Assembly: GCF_030295995.1 (NCBI RefSeq)
Contig: NZ_AP027365.1
Coordinates: 3,876,066 to 3,940,065 of the forward strand
Direction of reading: 5' to 3'
Length of the DNA: 64,000 bases
Origin: Thalassotalea hakodatensis
GTDB lineage: Bacteria; Pseudomonadota; Gammaproteobacteria; Enterobacterales; Alteromonadaceae
The notes under the pieces are model-generated. The model saw nothing but the letters and a program-made list of their open reading frames with translations, made no database searches and was not told where the DNA came from. Positions 40,206 through 48,284 of the stretch are shown here, one piece after another. The position numbers and the translations under genes were made by a program. Position 1 is the stretch's first letter. Every line of letters starts with the position of its first letter.

Positions 40206-40490
40206 TTACATGTTTCTCACTTTTAATGACTCACCATATGTAACAAACTGTAACAAATATTAACAAATTCAAGCAAACATAAATTTATGCAAATTACATT
40301 GTAAATATCTTACTCATGTAAATTGCACTATATTTTCACCGTAATAATATTAACTCAACAGATTAATTTTAAACTTTCATCACTCGATGTTATGAATATC
40401 AGCAAAGCAATAAAGCCAAAACTTACGAACCTCTATTAATAAACAGCAAAATTTTCTTAGCAATAGTTATTTTTGTTTAACGTAACTTCT
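40206..40490. promoter_or_regulatory. Divergent intergenic region of halogenase and fusA2
   Basis: AT-rich region with no gene. Next to the halogenase start it has TGTAACA-AAC-TGTAACA (40239-40255). Further away TGCAAATTACAT (40288-40299) and ATGTAAATTGCA (40316-40327) form a 12-bp inverted repeat with two mismatches, a possible second operator. The fusA2 promoter lies at the other end. Confidence 0.45.
40239..40255 (-). promoter_or_regulatory. Putative operator upstream of the halogenase
   Basis: On the minus strand it reads TGTTACAGTTTGTTACA, identical at 16 of 17 positions to the palindrome before the TonB receptor (19129-19145). It is 33 nt upstream of the halogenase start codon, where a repressor would block transcription. 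Confidence 0.45.
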
Positions 40491-40492
40491 GG

Positions 40493-40498
40493 TATACT
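40493..40498 (+). promoter_or_regulatory. fusA2 promoter -10 region
   Basis: TATACT preceded by TGG (extended -10 type) and followed by the GC-rich discriminator CGCGCGG, about 38 nt before the fusA2 start. A clear -35 is not visible. The discriminator suggests growth-rate control. Confidence 0.5.
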
Positions 40499-40536
40499 CG
40501 CGCGGTTTTTATTCACTAACCCTTTAGAGCAAAGCA

Positions 40537-42627
40537 ATGTCAGATTTAAGCAAATACAGAAATATTGGTATTTTCGCTCACGTTGATGCTGGTAAAACCA
40601 CAACAACTGAACGAATTTTGAAACTTACAGGTAAAATCCATAAACTTGGTGAAGTTCACGATGGTGAATCTACTACAGACTTCATGGAACAAGAAGCTGA
40701 GCGCGGTATTACTATCCAATCAGCTGCAGTAACATGTGAGTGGAAAAAGCACCGTTTTAACGTAATTGACACTCCTGGTCACGTTGATTTCACCGTTGAA
40801 GTATATCGTTCATTAAAAGTGCTTGATGGTGGTATTGGTGTATTCTGTGGTTCTGGTGGTGTAGAGCCGCAATCAGAAACTAACTGGCGCTATGCTAACG
40901 AATCAAAAGTAGCTCGTTTAATATTTGTAAACAAGCTTGACCGTTTAGGTGCAGATTTCTACCGTGTTAAAGACCAAGTAAAAAATGTACTTGGTGCACG
41001 CCCACTTGTCATGACTTTACCAATCGGTGAAGAAGATGACTTCGTTGGCGTTGTCGATGTTTTATCTCAAAAAGCGTACATTTGGGATGATTCAGGTCAA
41101 CCTGAAAATTATGAAATACAAGATATTCCTGCCGATATGGTAGACGACGCTGCAATGTATCGTGAAGAATTAATCGAAACTGCTCTAGAAGCAGATGAAG
41201 ATTTATTAATGGAATACTTAGAGGGTGAAATTACCCCTACTGAAGAACAAATCAAAGCATGTATTCGTAAGGGTACAAATGAGCTAATGTTCTTCCCAAC
41301 ATACTGTGGTTCTGCATTTAAGAACAAAGGTATGCAGCTTCTTCTTGATGCTGTTGTTGACTACTTACCAGCACCAACAGAAGTTCCACCTCAGCCGTTA
41401 ACGGATGAAGAAGGTGAACCAACAGGCGAATTCGCTATTGTTGATGCTGATAAAGAACCGTTCCGTGCGTTAGCGTTTAAAATTATGGATGATCGTTTTG
41501 GTGCCCTTACGTTCGTACGTATCTATTCAGGTCGTATCAAGAAAGGTGACACTGTACTTAACTCATTCACAGGCAAAACAGAACGTATCGGCCGTATGGT
41601 TGAGATGCAAGCTGATGACCGTACCGAGTTAACAGAAGCACAAGCGGGTGACATTTTAGCAATCGTTGGTATGAAGAATGTTCAAACAGGTCACACACTA
41701 TGTGACGTTAAGAACCCTTGTACACTAGAAGCAATGGTATTCCCAGAACCAGTAATCTCAATTGCTGTAGCACCTAAAGATAAAGGTTCAACTGAGAAAA
41801 TGGGTATTGCTATTGGTAAGATGGTTGCTGAAGATCCTTCTTTCCAAGTTGAAACAGATGAAGATTCAGGTGAGACCATCCTTAAAGGTATGGGTGAGCT
41901 TCACTTAGATATCAAAGTAGACATCTTGAAGCGTACTTACGGTGTTGAACTTGAAGTAGGTAAGCCACAAGTAGCATACCGTGAAACAATCACACAAGAG
42001 ATTGAAGATTCTTATACGCATAAGAAACAATCTGGTGGTTCTGGTCAATTCGGTAAAATTGATTACCGCATCAAGCCAGGCGAGCAAAACTCAGGTTTCG
42101 TATTCAAATCAACTGTTGTTGGTGGTAACGTTCCTAAAGAATTCTTCCCTGCCATTGAAAAAGGCTTCAAGGGCATGATGGATGAAGGTGTTCTTGCTGG
42201 TTTCCCTGTATTAGATGTTGAAGTTGAATTATTCGACGGTGGTTTCCACGCGGTGGATTCATCAGCTGTTGCATTCGAAATCGCCGCTAAAGGCGCATTC
42301 CGTCAGTCAATCCCAAAAGCAGGTGCACAATTACTTGAACCGGTAATGAAAGTTGATGTGTATACTCCTGAAGACAACGTAGGTGACGTAATTGGTGACC
42401 TTAACCGTCGTCGTGGTATGATCAAAGACCAAGAAGCTGGCACTACAGGTGTTCGCATTAAAGGTGACGTACCACTTTCTGAGATGTTCGGTTACATTGG
42501 ACACTTACGTACAATCACTTCAGGTCGTGGTCAATTCTCGATGGAATTCAGCCACTACTCAGCTTGTCCAAGCAATGTAGCTGAAGAAGTAATTGCTGAA
42601 GCAAAAGCACGTAAAGATGCTAAGTAA
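40537..42627 (+). CDS. fusA2: Elongation factor G, second type (FusA2-like)
   Basis: 696 aa with all EF-G domains. GTPase motifs: AHVDAGKT at 14-21, DTPGH at 78-82 and NKLD at 132-135. It differs from canonical E. coli EF-G in the start ([19 protein letters not shown]), NKLD instead of NKMD, and [16 protein letters not shown]; this resembles the second EF-G paralogue of Shewanella, Vibrio and Pseudomonas. It stands alone, with no rpsL, rpsG or tuf, which fits a paralogue. Naming as fusA2 is inference; the ribosomal step it serves (translocation or recycling) cannot be read from sequence. Confidence 0.88.
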   Translation: MSDLSKYRNIGIFAHVDAGKTTTTERILKLTGKIHKLGEVHDGESTTDFMEQEAERGITIQSAAVTCEWKKHRFNVIDTPGHVDFTVEVYRSLKVLDGGIGVFCGSGGVEPQSETNWRYANESKVARLIFVNKLDRLGADFYRVKDQVKNVLGARPLVMTLPIGEEDDFVGVVDVLSQKAYIWDDSGQPENYEIQDIPADMVDDAAMYREELIETALEADEDLLMEYLEGEITPTEEQIKACIRKGTNELMFFPTYCGSAFKNKGMQLLLDAVVDYLPAPTEVPPQPLTDEEGEPTGEFAIVDADKEPFRALAFKIMDDRFGALTFVRIYSGRIKKGDTVLNSFTGKTERIGRMVEMQADDRTELTEAQAGDILAIVGMKNVQTGHTLCDVKNPCTLEAMVFPEPVISIAVAPKDKGSTEKMGIAIGKMVAEDPSFQVETDEDSGETILKGMGELHLDIKVDILKRTYGVELEVGKPQVAYRETITQEIEDSYTHKKQSGGSGQFGKIDYRIKPGEQNSGFVFKSTVVGGNVPKEFFPAIEKGFKGMMDEGVLAGFPVLDVEVELFDGGFHAVDSSAVAFEIAAKGAFRQSIPKAGAQLLEPVMKVDVYTPEDNVGDVIGDLNRRRGMIKDQEAGTTGVRIKGDVPLSEMFGYIGHLRTITSGRGQFSMEFSHYSACPSNVAEEVIAEAKARKDAK

Positions 42628-42649
42628 TTTAGCCCTTTAACGCTTTTTG

Positions 42650-42677
42650 AAAAGCCTCGCTCATGCGGGGCTTTTTT
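42650..42677 (+). terminator. Rho-independent terminator of fusA2
   Basis: AAAAGCCTCGC-TCAT-GCGGGGCTTTTTT, an 11-bp stem with one G-T pair, 23 nt after the fusA2 stop, ending in a T-tract. Confidence 0.92.
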
Positions 42678-42926
42678 ATGTGCTTTGTCTTATTCTAAAG
42701 TTTCACACAACACTTTAATTTGCCATAAACGTTAAAAAACCTCGCACAATATATTCACAACATTAATACAACCTTCCATTATTTTTATAAATATCAATAA
42801 AATAGAATTAATTATATTTTTATTCGTTTAACACCACTTGCCCATTGAATATTAGCTATCTACCTTAATTTGACAGCAGGGATCACATGAGCCCGCGAGG
42901 ACAGTTTTAGCGATTAAGGAAGATAG
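42678..42926. other. AT-rich region upstream of the peptide secretion cassette
   Basis: About 250 nt, strongly AT-rich, no supported gene. It is the likely promoter region of the HlyD-led cassette. TTGACA occurs at 42870-42875 but no -10 follows at a suitable distance. Confidence 0.4.
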
Positions 42927-44174
42927 GTGTCACAATTATTTAGAAAACAAGCGGTAGATGCACAAGGACAGCGCCTCGTGGGCTCAGTCACCTTAGCACA
43001 ACCCATCCCTCTTAAACTGACCGTGTTAGTCATTTCGATTACAGTGTTAGTTACCTTAATATTTCTGTTCAATGCCGAATATACAAGGAAAGAAACTGTT
43101 ATAGGTTTTTTAAGGCCTAATAAAGGGCTCATCAAAAGCTTCTCAGAAAAAACCGGCACAATCAAAGAAGTACTAGTATCGGCAGGGCAGTTAGTCGAGA
43201 AAGGAACCCCTTTAGTATCTATCGTCAGCAACAGAGCCTTAGAAAATGGTGACGATGTTAATCAACAACTGATTAAAGACGTTGAACTACAAATAAGCCT
43301 TCAAAGCCAAGAACTCTCTGAGTTACCTCTGTTAGAAAAACGTTCAACTGATGAATTAAATCAGCAAATAGTATTAGCACATCAATCATTAGTGGCACTA
43401 CAAGCACAGAAAGCGTTAATAGATGAAAAATTAGCATTGTTAGAAAAGCAAACATTGCAACTAACGTCACTACATCAAAAAGGATATATTTCAACTCTCG
43501 ATATACAACAACAACGCGAACGGCATTTAACAGTCAAACAAGAGTCAGAGCAGTTAGTGACATCACAAGTTAGCTTACATCAAAAAATTAGCCAATTAGA
43601 AAACCAGCAACTTTCACAACCATTTGAATTCGCTTCCAAACGCAGAATATTACAGCAACGTATTTCTACCTTTAATAGTCAATTAACTAACATCAAAAAT
43701 AACTTTAGTCATGTGGTTAAGGCGACGCATAGTGGCATTGTTACCGATATTCATATTTTACCCGGCGAAACGCTGAATAAAATCAGGCCACTTTTAACTA
43801 TATTGCCACACAACTCATCATTAATTGCAGAGCTTATGCTCCCTACGCGTTCAGCAGGCTTTATTGGGGAAGGAGATAAAACTTATTTGCGATTTGATGC
43901 TTTTCCACACCAACGCTTTGGTTTTATTACCGGAAAAGTCACTCGAGTAGATAATGCATTGATCACCCAACAAGATGTCAATTTTCCAATCAGTATAACC
44001 GAGCCAGTATACCGCCTTCAGGCAAAGTTAAATAAACAGTTCATCGATGTTTACGATAAAAAACTACCGTTAAAAAGTGGCATGATGTTTCAAGCAGATA
44101 TTGTACTTGATAAACGATCTTTATTTGAGTGGGTTATTGATCCAATTCTCAGCGTTAAAGGAAAATTAAGGTAA
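42927..44174 (+). CDS. HlyD/CvaA-type membrane fusion protein of peptide exporter
   Basis: 415 aa from GTG 42927 with AAGGA 6 nt upstream. A single transmembrane helix (about 29-48) is followed by a lipoyl-like half (GTIKEVLVSAGQLVEKGTPL), a Gln/Leu-rich coiled coil (about 110-250) and a second lipoyl/beta-barrel half. This is the layout of the periplasmic adaptors that pair with peptidase-containing ABC transporters in colicin V-type export. It heads the cassette whose ABC partner is at 45021. TolC is not encoded here. Confidence 0.92.
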   Translation: MSQLFRKQAVDAQGQRLVGSVTLAQPIPLKLTVLVISITVLVTLIFLFNAEYTRKETVIGFLRPNKGLIKSFSEKTGTIKEVLVSAGQLVEKGTPLVSIVSNRALENGDDVNQQLIKDVELQISLQSQELSELPLLEKRSTDELNQQIVLAHQSLVALQAQKALIDEKLALLEKQTLQLTSLHQKGYISTLDIQQQRERHLTVKQESEQLVTSQVSLHQKISQLENQQLSQPFEFASKRRILQQRISTFNSQLTNIKNNFSHVVKATHSGIVTDIHILPGETLNKIRPLLTILPHNSSLIAELMLPTRSAGFIGEGDKTYLRFDAFPHQRFGFITGKVTRVDNALITQQDVNFPISITEPVYRLQAKLNKQFIDVYDKKLPLKSGMMFQADIVLDKRSLFEWVIDPILSVKGKLR

Positions 44175-44178
44175 GCAT

Positions 44179-44556
44179 ATGTTGGCAAAACACTCATATA
44201 TGGCATACGCCTTATTAAAATTAAAAACACTTATTGTTGATACCCCTTTGAAGGTTTCATTACTTACTGGTCAATTATTGATTGCATGTATCTTTTTATT
44301 CCATGGGAATAATCCTTTACTTGTGCTATCTGCTAGCCTGTTAGTGATCAGTAGTATTTTAATTATATATTCAATAAAGCGTAATTCCCCATTATTTTTT
44401 TCATTAAGCGAAGCCGCTACATGTTGTACATTTGTTTTATTCTTTACTGCTGTTTCTGATCTAATGCTACATGGCTTTTGGCTTTTCTATAGCGTGTTAT
44501 TAGTACTGTATATGTACTTTATTCAGCTGATAAAAGTAATAGAAGAGGATCAATAA
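44179..44556 (+). CDS. Small four-helix membrane protein of the secretion cassette, unknown function
   Basis: 125 aa with about four hydrophobic helices (around 27-41, 46-64, 72-90, 95-117). No family recognised. It starts 4 nt after the HlyD gene and ends 2 nt before the next, so it is clearly part of the operon. It could be an immunity protein, an accessory export factor, or a structural partner of the next protein. Confidence 0.7.
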   Translation: MLAKHSYMAYALLKLKTLIVDTPLKVSLLTGQLLIACIFLFHGNNPLLVLSASLLVISSILIIYSIKRNSPLFFSLSEAATCCTFVLFFTAVSDLMLHGFWLFYSVLLVLYMYFIQLIKVIEEDQ

Positions 44557-44558
44557 TC

Positions 44559-44966
44559 ATGATGAATTTCAGCGTCAGCTATCGTGTAAATCATCTATTA
44601 AACAGCATATTTCTTTTGCTTGTTGTTAGCCTGCTATCTCCTGAAAATAGTATGTACTTTATTTGTATTGGTGTTTGGTTAACGCTTAGCTTACTTGATG
44701 TATTTCTAATCTATCGAAATGCCAATATATTATTATTTTCACGCATGAGTGAGAACGAATTTATTATTCACCACCGCACAGGGAAGATGACTTACCTGCC
44801 AAAGGCAAGTCTGTATGTTCAACGATATCTATGTTTTTACCGAATATATTTAGCCAACGAGCAATTAACTCAAAGGTTTTATTTTCTTTCATGTCCAAAT
44901 TTCAAAATTGATTTCGCACCAATTAACTATAGCAGCCTAAAAGATCTGCTTATTGCAGGCGAATAG
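44559..44966 (+). CDS. Two-helix membrane protein of the secretion cassette, unknown function
   Basis: 135 aa: two N-terminal transmembrane helices (about 10-27 and 32-52), then a soluble beta-rich tail of about 80 residues. This topology resembles YgfX/CptA-like or bacterial PH-like membrane proteins, but I see no decisive motif. It begins with two ATG codons. Operon position between the adaptor and the exporter suggests a dedicated role in peptide export or immunity. Confidence 0.7.
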   Translation: MMNFSVSYRVNHLLNSIFLLLVVSLLSPENSMYFICIGVWLTLSLLDVFLIYRNANILLFSRMSENEFIIHHRTGKMTYLPKASLYVQRYLCFYRIYLANEQLTQRFYFLSCPNFKIDFAPINYSSLKDLLIAGE

Positions 44967-45020
44967 CAATAACACATAAGTAAGAGCATTGAGTCACACA
45001 TTAATAAGGGATTTAATTAA

Positions 45021-47168
45021 ATGGATTTAGCTGCAAATACCACTCAATTACTTGAGTTTTCAACGAAAAAAAGAGTGCCGCTAATATTACAAGCAGAAGT
45101 TGCTGAGTGTGGTTTAGCTGCAATTGCAATGGTGGCATCGTATTTTGGTCACCAACTAGATATGCAAGCTATGCGAAGTCGCTTCTCAGCTAACCTAAAA
45201 GGAATGAATTTACAGCAACTTATTGAACTGTCGGACAGTTTAGGATTAGCAAGTAGGCCATTGCAATGCCCATTAGAAGATATTAACAAGCTTAATTTAC
45301 CCTGTATTTTACATTGGGATATGAACCACTTTGTTGTACTAACCAAAATAGCGAAAAATAAGTTTTATATTAATGACCCAGCTCTGGGTAAGCGTGTTTA
45401 CTCTAAAGAAGAATTTAGTCAGCATTTTACCGGTATAGCACTAGAGCTTTCTCCAACCTCAAAATTTGAAGCACGCATTGAGCATCAAAAAATGCGAATT
45501 TCACAATTGTGGAGTAATATCACAGGCCTGAAATCAGCCTTGTTGAAGCTATTATGTCTCTCATTGTTTTTACAAATTTTTTCACTCATGACTCCGTATT
45601 ACATGCAATGGGTAGTGGATGAAGTACTCATTAGTTACGACAAATCATTATTGGTTGTTCTTGCTTTTGGATTTGCACTACTAGCGATCGTAACTGTAGT
45701 TACAAATACCATTAGAAGTTGGTTAATTTTACGTTTATCGAGCATGCTTAATATGCAAATGGGCGTTAACTTACTTCGCCATTTATTGCGCTTACCAATG
45801 AATTACTTTGAGTCGAGACATATCGGTGATGTTGTTTCTCGCTTTGGTTCCCTTAATCAAGTGCGAGAAAGAATGACTACTGGCATAGTAGAGACAACGG
45901 TTGATGGGCTGATGTCAGTTATCGTACTTGTTATGATGCTAATGTACTCTATTAAGCTCACCTTAATCGTGCTTTCTGCAATAGCACTGTATATTATTTT
46001 CCGGGTATCTTTATACCAACCCCTCCATAGAGCAACAGAAGATTCCATTCAAAATTCAGCAAAAGAACAAAGTAATTTTTTAGAAAATATAAGGGGCATA
46101 CAAACTATTAAGCTGTTCGGCAACGAAGCGCAGCGTCAAGGTATCTGGCAAAATCGATTTGCCGAAGTTATTAATGCCGATATTCACCTTGGAAAGTTAA
46201 AAATTGGTTTTGAAAACTTCAACAAAGCATTGTTCGGTTTAGAAAATGTATTAGTTATTTATTTTGCTGCAACAGCAGTTATGGGGAGTGAGTTATCTAT
46301 CGGTATGGTATTAGCCTTCATTGCATATAAGGGACAGTTAACGCAAAGCATCACAAACCTTATAGAACAACTGATTCAATTTAAAATGATGCGCCTACAC
46401 TTAGACAGAATTGCTGATATTGCATTATCAAAGACAGAAAAACACCGGGAATCTTCATTTCCTATAAAGCAAGAAATGCAAGAACATGCTGGAGAGCTTC
46501 GTTTAGAAAATGTTTGCTTTTGTTATAATAACGATGAACCGCCCATCATTAATAATTTAACTTTTACTATAAATTCTGGGGATTGCATCGCCATCACTGG
46601 TGCTTCTGGCTCAGGTAAATCTACTTTGATTAAGCTGATGTTAGGCTTACTTTCCCCAACTTCTGGAAAGATATTTTTCAATAATCAAGATATTACACAA
46701 ATAGGGCTTAAAAACTACCGTAAAATTATTGCTGCGGTTATGCAAAATGACACACTATTAGCAGGCTCTATTGCTGATAATATTTCCTTTTTCGACCCTG
46801 AGCCAAACTATTTAAAAGTAGAACAATGCGCACAATTAGCCGCCATTCATCAAGATATTTGCCAGATGACCATGGGCTATAATGCACTCGTTGGTGATAT
46901 GGGTGCTTGCTTATCAGGCGGTCAGCAACAACGAATCCTACTCGCAAGAGCATTATACAAAAAGCCCAGTATTCTTTTCTTAGATGAAGCAACGAGTCAT
47001 CTAGACAGCGAAAACGAAATTAAAATATGTGAAAAAATCCAAGACTTATCGATGACTAGGGTCATGATTGCTCATCGACCAGACACCATTAAACATGCAA
47101 AAAAGGTATTAACATTAACCAATGGCCTACTCGAAGATATATCACAACAGCATTTGCAAATCGGTTAA
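45021..47168 (+). CDS. Peptidase C39-containing ABC exporter (bacteriocin/double-glycine peptide type)
   Basis: 715 aa. The N-terminal C39 peptidase domain has its full catalytic set: C30 in AEVAECGLAA, H103 in NHFVVL and D119 in NDPALG. Six transmembrane helices (about 165-445) and an ABC ATPase follow, with Walker A GASGSGKST, signature LSGGQQQR and Walker B ILFLDEATSHLD. Such exporters cleave a leader after Gly-Gly and export the core peptide in one step. The next genes carry double-glycine leaders, which fits. Confidence 0.96.
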   Translation: MDLAANTTQLLEFSTKKRVPLILQAEVAECGLAAIAMVASYFGHQLDMQAMRSRFSANLKGMNLQQLIELSDSLGLASRPLQCPLEDINKLNLPCILHWDMNHFVVLTKIAKNKFYINDPALGKRVYSKEEFSQHFTGIALELSPTSKFEARIEHQKMRISQLWSNITGLKSALLKLLCLSLFLQIFSLMTPYYMQWVVDEVLISYDKSLLVVLAFGFALLAIVTVVTNTIRSWLILRLSSMLNMQMGVNLLRHLLRLPMNYFESRHIGDVVSRFGSLNQVRERMTTGIVETTVDGLMSVIVLVMMLMYSIKLTLIVLSAIALYIIFRVSLYQPLHRATEDSIQNSAKEQSNFLENIRGIQTIKLFGNEAQRQGIWQNRFAEVINADIHLGKLKIGFENFNKALFGLENVLVIYFAATAVMGSELSIGMVLAFIAYKGQLTQSITNLIEQLIQFKMMRLHLDRIADIALSKTEKHRESSFPIKQEMQEHAGELRLENVCFCYNNDEPPIINNLTFTINSGDCIAITGASGSGKSTLIKLMLGLLSPTSGKIFFNNQDITQIGLKNYRKIIAAVMQNDTLLAGSIADNISFFDPEPNYLKVEQCAQLAAIHQDICQMTMGYNALVGDMGACLSGGQQQRILLARALYKKPSILFLDEATSHLDSENEIKICEKIQDLSMTRVMIAHRPDTIKHAKKVLTLTNGLLEDISQQHLQIG

Positions 47169-47240
47169 ATAACGGTTTTGCATTTACACCTGATGGGCAA
47201 CAGCCTTATCAATTTAGTTAACCGAATAACCGAAAATAAA

Positions 47241-47414
47241 AGGAGTTTTATAATAAAAACTGTAAGTAAAGAAAATTTTCATGACGTCACTGGAGGTAAT
47301 AGATATGCCAACCTTAAAAATGACATCAGAGTGAGAATTCAATCTTTACACATATATAAAGTAATTATTAATACGTGTGGCTATGTCAAGCCTCAACGTA
47401 AATTACACTATTAG
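47241..47414 (+). CDS. Candidate second double-glycine-leader peptide, start codon ATA or altered
   Basis: A reading frame encoding KTVSKENFHDVTGG followed by about 38 residues (NRYANLKNDIRV... ending RKLHY). The leader fits the C39 recognition pattern: V at -12, S at -11, F at -7, V at -4, G-G at -2/-1. AAAGGAG lies 7 nt before an ATA at 47253, exactly where ATG would be expected; no ATG, GTG or TTG is there. An upstream in-frame ATG at 47193 (no ribosome binding site) would give a much longer leader. It may be a rare start, a recently silenced gene, or a sequence variation. The feature start includes the ribosome binding site. Confidence 0.45.
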   Translation, partial: RSFIIKTVSKENFHDVTGGNRYANLKNDIRVRIQSLHIYKVIINTCGYVKPQRKLHY

Positions 47415-47460
47415 ATAACACTTTACATACTTAACCAAATAATTTTATAAGGATTTTAAA

Positions 47461-47640
47461 ATGACTAATATAGATAGATCACAATGGACAAAGATTATCG
47501 GCGGTAATAATACAACTCAGCCACATCACCTAGGCTTTACTGCTAATCAAGCATTACCAAGTCCTGCACTTCGACTTCCGGAAGACTACGATCCGAAAAC
47601 TCCAATTAACGGCGATATTTTATCTGCCTTTAAGCGTTGA
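47461..47640 (+). CDS. Double-glycine-leader peptide precursor (putative secreted microcin-like peptide)
   Basis: 59 aa. AAGGA lies 7 nt before the ATG. The 15-residue leader MTNIDRSQWTKIIGG fits the double-glycine class (I at -12, W at -7, I at -4, G-G at -2/-1). The core is about 44 aa, begins NNTTQPHHLGF, contains LPSPALRLPEDYDPK and ends SAFKR; it is hydrophilic, rich in Pro/Asn and contains no Cys, so no disulfides or lanthionines are expected. It is the probable cargo of the C39 exporter just upstream. Target and activity are unknown. Confidence 0.78.
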   Translation: MTNIDRSQWTKIIGGNNTTQPHHLGFTANQALPSPALRLPEDYDPKTPINGDILSAFKR

Positions 47641-47674
47641 TTTCATAAGTTTACGTTGGTGAATGAACCAGTAT

Positions 47675-47714
47675 AAAGTCAGTGAATGTGAATGACCTTC
47701 CATTTATTGACTTT
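47675..47714 (+). terminator. Hairpin downstream of the peptide gene
   Basis: AAAGTCAGTGAATG (47675-47688) pairs with CATTTATTGACTTT (47701-47714), two G-T pairs included, over a 12-nt loop. It lacks a long T-run and could be a partial terminator or 3' stabiliser that raises expression of the precursor relative to downstream genes. Confidence 0.4.
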
Positions 47715-47810
47715 ACACAAACTTCCCCCTTCTCTGGATGTTTTATAGAAAAGCTTTTTGAAAAGAACGTACAACAAGATTAAAATTTAAGTGGTTCTAA
47801 TTTTATTTTT

Positions 47811-48122
47811 ATGAAAAAAAACCAAAACCCGCAAATTTACCAATTTGTGACCAAAACAATGGGAGTATCATTAATGATACTCGGCCTCTTTATACACATT
47901 CGTTATAGCTTACTGCTTCTGGCTATAAATTGTACACTTTTAGGGTTTTATTTATTCACCGCCAAACAAGTAGTGTCAAAAATTTACCACATACTCTTAA
48001 CTAGCTTTGCTCTACTACTTATACTCACTACACGTATAACATGGCTTACTATTTTTTACGCACTATTAGTTATTTTCATACTAAGTTTATTTTATTACAA
48101 ATGTATTAAACCCTATTTTTAA
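47811..48122 (+). CDS. Small hydrophobic membrane protein, candidate immunity protein
   Basis: 103 aa with a basic N-terminus and about four hydrophobic segments (around 17-28, 31-49, 58-72, 74-95). No family recognised; ribosome binding site is weak. Its place directly after the peptide gene is where bacteriocin immunity proteins are usually found. The role is inferred from position and topology only. Confidence 0.55.
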   Translation: MKKNQNPQIYQFVTKTMGVSLMILGLFIHIRYSLLLLAINCTLLGFYLFTAKQVVSKIYHILLTSFALLLILTTRITWLTIFYALLVIFILSLFYYKCIKPYF

Positions 48123-48284
48123 CGTATTTCTGTTCTTAGCCGATAAGTATCGCCTTGCATTTCCACCTCTGAAATGTTTTGATACAAAATGACCAAATAG
48201 CATTTATTTATATAAATCAATAAGATTGAACATTTGTATAATTTTTGTAGTTCGATGGGCATCAAGGGAAGAGAGTGCTGAGCT

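Noticed and set aside
42870-42905. TTGACA-based promoter before the HlyD gene
   Set aside because: The sequence 15-19 nt downstream is GC-rich and has no -10 box.
47178-47240. Upstream extension of the second double-glycine frame (ATG at 47193)
   Set aside because: No ribosome binding site before it, while a strong one lies before the ATA at 47253; cannot be wholly excluded.
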